Shown piece by piece: positions 59,295 through 64,000 of a stretch of 64,000 nucleotides of DNA (within the stretch, counting starts at the first letter, position 1; every line of letters starts with the position of its first letter). Source of the DNA: Cyclobacteriaceae bacterium (lineage in GTDB: Bacteria; Bacteroidota; Bacteroidia; Cytophagales; Cyclobacteriaceae); the NCBI GenBank assembly GCA_016787665.1, contig JAEUUC010000006.1, forward strand, positions 124,001-188,000, given 5' to 3'. The translations under genes and the position numbers were made by a program. Under the pieces are notes generated by a model. That model saw nothing but the letters and a program-made list of their open reading frames with translations, had not been told where the DNA came from and did not search any database.

Positions 59295-61715
59295 TTACTC
59301 CGTTCGTATCGATCTGGCCGGGTTAGCTGAAGCTGCCTTGAATGATCGCATACCCACGGTGAGCACGGCAATACCAATGGTCACCAACAGACCCGTTGCG
59401 AAGACGGAAGGCCCCAACGTTATCTTATAGGCGAATTGTTTGAGATAGAAACCGGCAATCCACCATGCTAACGGAGCTGCCAACAAAAATCCAATCCCGA
59501 TCAAGATCAAAAACTCGCGTGAAAACATCAGCAGAATGCTCTCGACCGAAGCACCCAACACCTTTCGAATCCCGATCTCCTTCGTCTTCTGATTGGCCAT
59601 AAAGGCCACCAGACCGAACAAGCCCAGGCAACCAATGGCAATCGAGATGCCGGCAAAGACGGAAAGCATGACCGATGACCGTTGCTCGCTCTCGTAGAAC
59701 TCACGAATATTCTCATCCAAAAACTCGTAGCTAAAGACGGACAGCGGATAGGCGGCCTCCCACTTTGCCTGTATTTCGGGCAACACGCGCTGAAAGTTGG
59801 CTGGTTCAATTCGCAATGCCAAACGCTGGTATCGGCTCAACATGTTTTGCATAGCCGTTGGTTCTATCTGGCTTGAGAGCGAAGTCGTATGGAAATTCTC
59901 CACTACACCCGCTACCTCCAGCATACGTCCCCAAATGCGAACGCGCTTGCCTAATATCGAATCAGGTGCTGAAAATCCTGCCACCTCGGTGAACTTCCGA
60001 TTGACCAACGTGGTGCGCGGTGTATCCAAATCTTCAATATTCTTGCCTGCGATTAATTTGAGGTCAAAAACATCCAGGTAATTTCCATCGGCTGGTTTGA
60101 CCTGGGTGCCCCGGGCATCCTCTTCACTCTTGCCTTCCATCAGAAAATCAGAGCCCATGACATAGCCGGATGAAGGGGGAGCAAAACACAAGCTATAGCC
60201 TTCTACACCGGCCAGACGAGCTACCTCCTGCGCCAACGTCCTTGACTTGCTTGCCTGTAGAGAATCTCCGGGCTGCGGCCGTTCCCGCTCGGGAATGGGT
60301 ATCACCACGATAGCATCCTTGCGGAAACCAAGGTCCTTCGTTCGGAAATAATTCATCTGACTAATCAACACCAGCGTGAGTATGACCAACAACTGGGAAA
60401 TAACGAATTGGGTGACAACCAGCGCTTGTCGCAACCGGAATCCGGATGCATTCCGGTTTGTGCCCGAATTCTTCAACGCTGAAACCGGGTTGTAACCCGA
60501 AATAACAAAAGCGGGATAAAGGCCTGACAGCAATGATACCACGATAAACACAGTGCCCATAAAAGCCAGTAATACGGGATTGCTCAACAAATCGAACGTC
60601 AACTCCAATTCCAAAAATGAGTTGACGCGGCCCAACACCAACTGAACAAGTACAAATGAGAGTAACAGAGCAAAGAAGGTAACCAGGCTGGTCTCACCTA
60701 AGAATTGCCCCACCAATTGGGTGCGCGATCCGCCAAGTGTTTTCCGGATTCCCACCTCTTTTGATCTCCGGATGGCCTCGGCCGTGGTGAGGTTGATAAA
60801 ATTTATTGAAGCCGTAATGATGAGGAAAAGACTAACGGCACCAAGGGCGATGAGGTAAACACGGCTAACCGCGTTGTAGTTGTAATTGCCGATCTCATCG
60901 TCAAAATGCAAATCAGCCAACGAGCGGATCACATAACGCTGTTGCCCCCAGTCAGCTTCACGATTATGCTTTTTGGCGAATGCTTCGAGCTGACTTTCAA
61001 TGGAGGAAACGGATTCCCCTTCCTTCAGCAAAAAATAGCAATGCTCATCACTCCAGATACTGCCCCACCCGTTTTCCTCGTTGGACTTTCGGATGGTTTC
61101 GTACGAAAGCAGCAAGTAAAACGGAAGATCAGATTGCAAGGGGGGATCTTCGACAACAGCACCAATTTTAAACTCCTGGTCATTGAACTTAATGATCTCG
61201 CCAATTGCATCTTCCTTACCGAAATACTTTTTGGCTGATGCAACACTGATCACGGCCTCGTTGGGTTCATCCAACGCCTTGGCTGCGTCACCGATAATGG
61301 TTTTTCGGTCGAACACACGGAAGATATTCGGCTCCGTGTACACCACACCACGCTCCTCCTCAAATTTTTTGAAATCACCATCCGGCTGCGGAACCAACAC
61401 CAGCGCATTGGCGCGATACTGGGTAAACACGACTTCCTCCGCTTGCGGGAAATCAAGCCGAAAAGCCGGGGGCAGTACGGAGGGCACACCGGCCGTGAAC
61501 CCCCACTCACCGTCATTGCCTTTGCCGGAGGTGACTACGCGATAGATCCGGTCAAACTTGCTGTGATGGCGGTCGAAACCAGTGTGAAATTGAAGAATGA
61601 GGAAAAGGATGATGGTGCCCGAAATGCCCAGAGTAAGGCCGGCTACATTCAAGAATGTGGTACCCCGTTGGCGGAGGAGCGTTCGAAAACCGGTGATCAC
61701 ATAGTTTTTTATCAT
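59295..61715 (-). CDS. FtsX/MacB-type ABC transporter permease
   Basis: An 806-residue permease with two FtsX-type halves. The first half has helix ~20-40 (FLNVAGLTLGISGTIILFLIL), a MacB periplasmic core (~45-280) and three helices (~285-405) with IRKTLGGSRTQLVGQFLGE. The second half has a periplasmic domain (~440-680) and helices ~685-790 with IGIRKVLGASVESILLMFSREF. The layout is typical of Bacteroidota MacB-like permeases, which act as mechanotransmission devices or lipoprotein/peptide exporters with a partner ATPase. No ATPase gene is adjacent. Confidence 0.92.
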   Translation of the reverse strand: MIKNYVITGFRTLLRQRGTTFLNVAGLTLGISGTIILFLILQFHTGFDRHHSKFDRIYRVVTSGKGNDGEWGFTAGVPSVLPPAFRLDFPQAEEVVFTQYRANALVLVPQPDGDFKKFEEERGVVYTEPNIFRVFDRKTIIGDAAKALDEPNEAVISVASAKKYFGKEDAIGEIIKFNDQEFKIGAVVEDPPLQSDLPFYLLLSYETIRKSNEENGWGSIWSDEHCYFLLKEGESVSSIESQLEAFAKKHNREADWGQQRYVIRSLADLHFDDEIGNYNYNAVSRVYLIALGAVSLFLIITASINFINLTTAEAIRRSKEVGIRKTLGGSRTQLVGQFLGETSLVTFFALLLSFVLVQLVLGRVNSFLELELTFDLLSNPVLLAFMGTVFIVVSLLSGLYPAFVISGYNPVSALKNSGTNRNASGFRLRQALVVTQFVISQLLVILTLVLISQMNYFRTKDLGFRKDAIVVIPIPERERPQPGDSLQASKSRTLAQEVARLAGVEGYSLCFAPPSSGYVMGSDFLMEGKSEEDARGTQVKPADGNYLDVFDLKLIAGKNIEDLDTPRTTLVNRKFTEVAGFSAPDSILGKRVRIWGRMLEVAGVVENFHTTSLSSQIEPTAMQNMLSRYQRLALRIEPANFQRVLPEIQAKWEAAYPLSVFSYEFLDENIREFYESEQRSSVMLSVFAGISIAIGCLGLFGLVAFMANQKTKEIGIRKVLGASVESILLMFSREFLILIGIGFLLAAPLAWWIAGFYLKQFAYKITLGPSVFATGLLVTIGIAVLTVGMRSFKAASANPARSIRTE

Positions 61716-61882
61716 ATGTCTGTAGATGCAATCGCGGCACCGTTTGTTTTATGAACGACAACACAGGCCAATCACATGCCAAAGCGGCTCCACCTCAAAA
61801 AAGGCCCCGTTGTTGGGCTTTGGCTGTCCGGTTTCATCCGATACCGTCCGCAACCGGACATTCAAAATCGTCTTCGAAATAG

Positions 61883-61890
61883 TACCTTTG
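61883..61890 (+). promoter_or_regulatory. -7 element upstream of the FeoB-associated gene
   Basis: TACCTTTG ends 4 bases before the GTG start, fitting TAnnTTTG and an almost leaderless transcript. Confidence 0.45.
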
Positions 61891-61894
61891 AGGC

Positions 61895-62044
61895 GTGCTG
61901 CAGAACATTTTAATCATTCTCGTATTCGCATGCGCGCTGGGGTATCTTACCCGGCTGGCGTGGCGAAGTTTTCAGCACCGGGGCCAATGCCAGTCCGGAT
62001 GCGGAAAGTGCGCGGCTGCCTCCGACCGTTTGGAAAAGGTGTAA
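61895..62044 (+). CDS. FeoB-associated Cys-rich membrane protein
   Basis: A 49-residue protein with a GTG start: MLQNILIILVFACALGYLTR ... then CQSGCGKCAAASD ... KV. One N-terminal helix is followed by a short Cys-rich tail (C-x3-C-x2-C). This is the layout of the FeoB-associated small proteins found beside ferrous iron transporters. No feoA or feoB lies in the window, so it is a stand-alone copy. It is convergent with the radical SAM gene 12 bases away. Confidence 0.72.
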   Translation: MLQNILIILVFACALGYLTRLAWRSFQHRGQCQSGCGKCAAASDRLEKV

Positions 62045-62055
62045 AGATTCTGATT

Positions 62056-63084
62056 TTAGGCCCACACCCGGGTACCCTCGGTACAATTCCGGCACATTTC
62101 AATTTCGCTTCGCGAGCGCAACAAGGAAGCCCGGAAATTCTGATAATCTTCGCCCTGCCAGATCTCCTTAAAACTTCGCTGGGTGACATCGCCCAGGACA
62201 AAATGGGCGTCTTTGTCGAAACAACACGGCACCACTTTGCCATCCCAGGTGATCACACAACTGTGCCACATCTTCCAGCAATGGTTGTCAAATTTGTTTT
62301 TGATCGCGTAGGTTCCATCCGGCTGCAACCGGTAGCGGGAGTACTTGTCCTGAACGGGAATGAGCGGAGAGCCGTTTTGATAATCGTAGATCTGCGCGGT
62401 TTTCAATTTTACTTGATCCACACCCAGTTGGCGTGCCAGTCGGTGCACCTCCGGAATTTCATGTTCGTTGGGTTTAACCACCAGAAACTGAAAAATGATA
62501 TGCGGTGTGGATGAACCCAGCGCCTTTCTAACGTTGAGCATGGTGCGCGCGCCTTCTACTACTTTCTCGAGGTTACCGCCAATGCGGTAAGCCTGATAGG
62601 TCTCTTGTGAGGTGCCGTCAATCGAAATAATCAGGCGGTCAAGACCGGACCGCACCGTAACCTCAGCATTCTTTTCGGTCAGGTAATGGGCGTTGGTTGA
62701 AGTTGCGGTATAGATGCCACGCTGCGAAGCATAAGCCACCATCTCCAGAAACCGGGGATGCAGATAGGGTTCGCCCTGAAAATAGAACGTGAGATAACTC
62801 AACGTGGGTGCCAACTCATCAATCACACGTTGAAACAAATCCTCCTGCAACATGCCCGTGGGTCGGGTGAACGAACGCAAACCACTGGGGCATTCGGGAC
62901 AACGCAGATTGCATGATGTGGTCGGCTCGAAAGCGATGGAAATCGGCAGGCCGGATAAAAGGGGCGCCTGCCTCCAACGCGAGCGTTGGTAACTGCTCCA
63001 AATCTGCCCCGCGTTGATTACGCGCAGTGGGGTTGTCTTTCGCAAAAATTGGAGACTGTCGCGCCAGGCTGTCATAACGTTCAA
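62056..63084 (-). CDS. radical SAM protein with SPASM domain
   Basis: A 342-residue protein. The radical SAM [4Fe-4S] motif C-x3-C-x2-C is in TTSCNLRCPECPSG near residue 58-65. A TIM-barrel core follows with FYFQGEPYLHP, TSTNAHYL and IISIDGTSQETYQAYR. The C-terminal SPASM region binds auxiliary clusters: HCWKMWHSCVITWDGKVVPCCFDKDAHFVLGDV ... EMCRNCTEG. Such enzymes modify peptides or carbohydrates. No precursor-peptide gene is obvious nearby. It is divergent from the DUF4105 gene with 37 bases between starts. Confidence 0.92.
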   Translation of the reverse strand: MNVMTAWRDSLQFLRKTTPLRVINAGQIWSSYQRSRWRQAPLLSGLPISIAFEPTTSCNLRCPECPSGLRSFTRPTGMLQEDLFQRVIDELAPTLSYLTFYFQGEPYLHPRFLEMVAYASQRGIYTATSTNAHYLTEKNAEVTVRSGLDRLIISIDGTSQETYQAYRIGGNLEKVVEGARTMLNVRKALGSSTPHIIFQFLVVKPNEHEIPEVHRLARQLGVDQVKLKTAQIYDYQNGSPLIPVQDKYSRYRLQPDGTYAIKNKFDNHCWKMWHSCVITWDGKVVPCCFDKDAHFVLGDVTQRSFKEIWQGEDYQNFRASLLRSRSEIEMCRNCTEGTRVWA

Positions 63085-63121
63085 AAATACCGCTTACCCC
63101 GCTATTGTTTATCTTTCGAAC

Positions 63122-64000
63122 GTGAAAAGAATTATCGTTTGGTTGATCGGGGCACTCCTCATCCTGATCAGTAGCCCGGCAGCCAAGGCACAAACCTATC
63201 GGCTATCAGAGGCTGCCGAAATATCCGTGATCACCTGTGGACCTGATGTCAACGAACTCTATTCAGCGTTTGGCCACAGCGCCATCCGGGTGCGCGATCC
63301 CCAACTCGGATTCGACTATGCGTTTAACTACGGGGTGTTTGATTTCGATCAGCCGAATTTCTACCTAAACTTCGCGCGCGGTCGCAACTTCTACATGCTC
63401 GCAGCTTATGATTTTGCTGACTTTGAAAATTCATACAGGCGGGCCGAGCGCTTTATCCACGAGCAGGTACTTCAGCTCACGTATGCTCAGAAACAAAAGA
63501 TATTCGACTTTCTGGTGTGGAATGCGCAAAAAGAAAACCGAACCTATCGCTACGATTACTATCGCGACAACTGTGCCAGTCGCATTCGGGACGTACTGCA
63601 AAGCCAACTGGGCGCTGACGTGAAATGGGACAGCTCCTCCTTTGAACCCCAACACTCCTTCCGCCAAAAGACCGATGAATATCTTGGTCCGCTGCCCTGG
63701 GGAGATTTAGGCATCGACATTTGTCTGGGCGCGCCCATCGACCGTCAAATGACAGCCTGGCAATACATGTTTTTGCCGGATTACATTGATTACTTCGTAC
63801 AGCATGCGCAAGTAAAATCGGATTCGGCCTGGCTACCGCTTACACGTGAACGAGTCGTGATCTTTGAGCCAGAGCCTGTCGATGCCTGGATCGCCTTCGT
63901 TCATCCGTGGATTGCCTTTGGATCTCTGCTGGCAATTGTGGTGGCGATTTCCCTTTGGGACTGGCGCAGGCAAAACCTAAGCCGCTGGCTGGATGTGTTG
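63122..64000 (+). CDS. DUF4105 domain exported membrane protein (3' end outside window)
   Basis: The frame opens at a GTG at 63122 and is still open at the right edge (293 codons visible). The signal peptide is MKRIIVWLIGALLILISSPAAKAQ. The DUF4105 (Lnb-like N-terminal periplasmic) domain is recognised by YSAFGHSAIRVRDP, FDYAFNYGVFDFDQPNFYLNFARGRNFYML and YYRDNCASRIRDVL, with conserved His and Cys residues of an NlpC/P60-like fold. A transmembrane helix begins near residue 260 (HPWIAFGSLLAIVVAISLW). TATCTTTC, a -7-like sequence, lies 5 bases upstream of the GTG. Confidence 0.85.
   Translation, partial: MKRIIVWLIGALLILISSPAAKAQTYRLSEAAEISVITCGPDVNELYSAFGHSAIRVRDPQLGFDYAFNYGVFDFDQPNFYLNFARGRNFYMLAAYDFADFENSYRRAERFIHEQVLQLTYAQKQKIFDFLVWNAQKENRTYRYDYYRDNCASRIRDVLQSQLGADVKWDSSSFEPQHSFRQKTDEYLGPLPWGDLGIDICLGAPIDRQMTAWQYMFLPDYIDYFVQHAQVKSDSAWLPLTRERVVIFEPEPVDAWIAFVHPWIAFGSLLAIVVAISLWDWRRQNLSRWLDVL

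Noticed and set aside
61726..62514. 262-residue plus-strand frame overlapping the radical SAM gene
   Set aside because: Mostly antisense to a clear radical SAM/SPASM gene; the short FeoB-associated frame explains the non-overlapping part.

Overview
The window is chromosomal DNA from a member of the Bacteroidota, most likely an environmental member of the Cytophagia. The evidence is gliding/type IX secretion genes (gldH, a PorP/SprF-like protein, a CHU_C/type B sorted protein), many outer-membrane and lipoprotein genes with short Bacteroidota-style signal peptides, and promoters of the TTG-N19-TAnnTTTG type rather than TTGACA/TATAAT. Genus-level placement cannot be made from this sequence alone. 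I see no rRNA operon, CRISPR array, insertion sequence or prophage.

Layout. 1-5.7 kb: end of an unidentified gene, PIN-PhoH ATPase, small unknown protein, sucD, and a CHASE2 + FecR-like pair. 5.8-8.2 kb: B12-linked group (MeaB GTPase, DUF5522 protein, BtuF-like lipoprotein). 8.2-11 kb: ECF sigma factor / anti-sigma / two DUF4097 exported proteins, read leftwards. 11.1-11.6 kb: intact tRNA-Pro preceded by a GIY-YIG ORF and a damaged second tRNA-Pro copy, which looks like a small tRNA-targeting cassette. 11.6-15.4 kb: Dabb protein, glycosyltransferase, DegT aminotransferase, 1-Cys peroxiredoxin and its probable Rrf2 regulator. 15.4-16.1 kb: tRNA-Thr with an upstream broken tRNA-like fragment, and two tRNA-Leu genes. 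16.3-24.5 kb: a 1,964-residue repeat/tail-fibre-like secreted protein, a type B T9SS cargo protein and a PorP/SprF protein with a strongly basic tail. 24.6-29.7 kb: WD40-caspase protein and a subtilase.

29.7-45.4 kb is mostly housekeeping: rRNA methyltransferase, mannose-1-phosphate guanylyltransferase, RecQ, M1 peptidase, PurD, a small PIN toxin-antitoxin-like pair translationally overlapping purD, RicT, GldH, DnaK, aspartokinase, EamA transporter, NhaD. At 45.4 kb lies an NDH-2 gene that has lost its middle. 45.7-53.5 kb: Ca/Na antiporter, then the conserved coaX - outer-membrane protein - TPR protein - lptC - small membrane protein - PpiD-type isomerase run. 53.5-64 kb: DUF493, pterin dehydratase, RsmI, a membrane protein, an inositol-monophosphatase, M16 peptidase, FtsX-type permease, FeoB-associated small protein, radical SAM/SPASM protein and a DUF4105 protein running off the right end.

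The most unusual items are the tRNA-Pro/GIY-YIG arrangement with a palindrome replacing the anticodon arm, a similar palindrome inside a tRNA-Thr-like fragment 4 kb away, the purD-overlapping PIN pair, terminator-like hairpins that abut the starts of lptC and the DUF493 gene, and candidate regulatory palindromes upstream of prx, dnaK and coaX. Three short genes (56, 52 and 49 residues) were found by direct reading.
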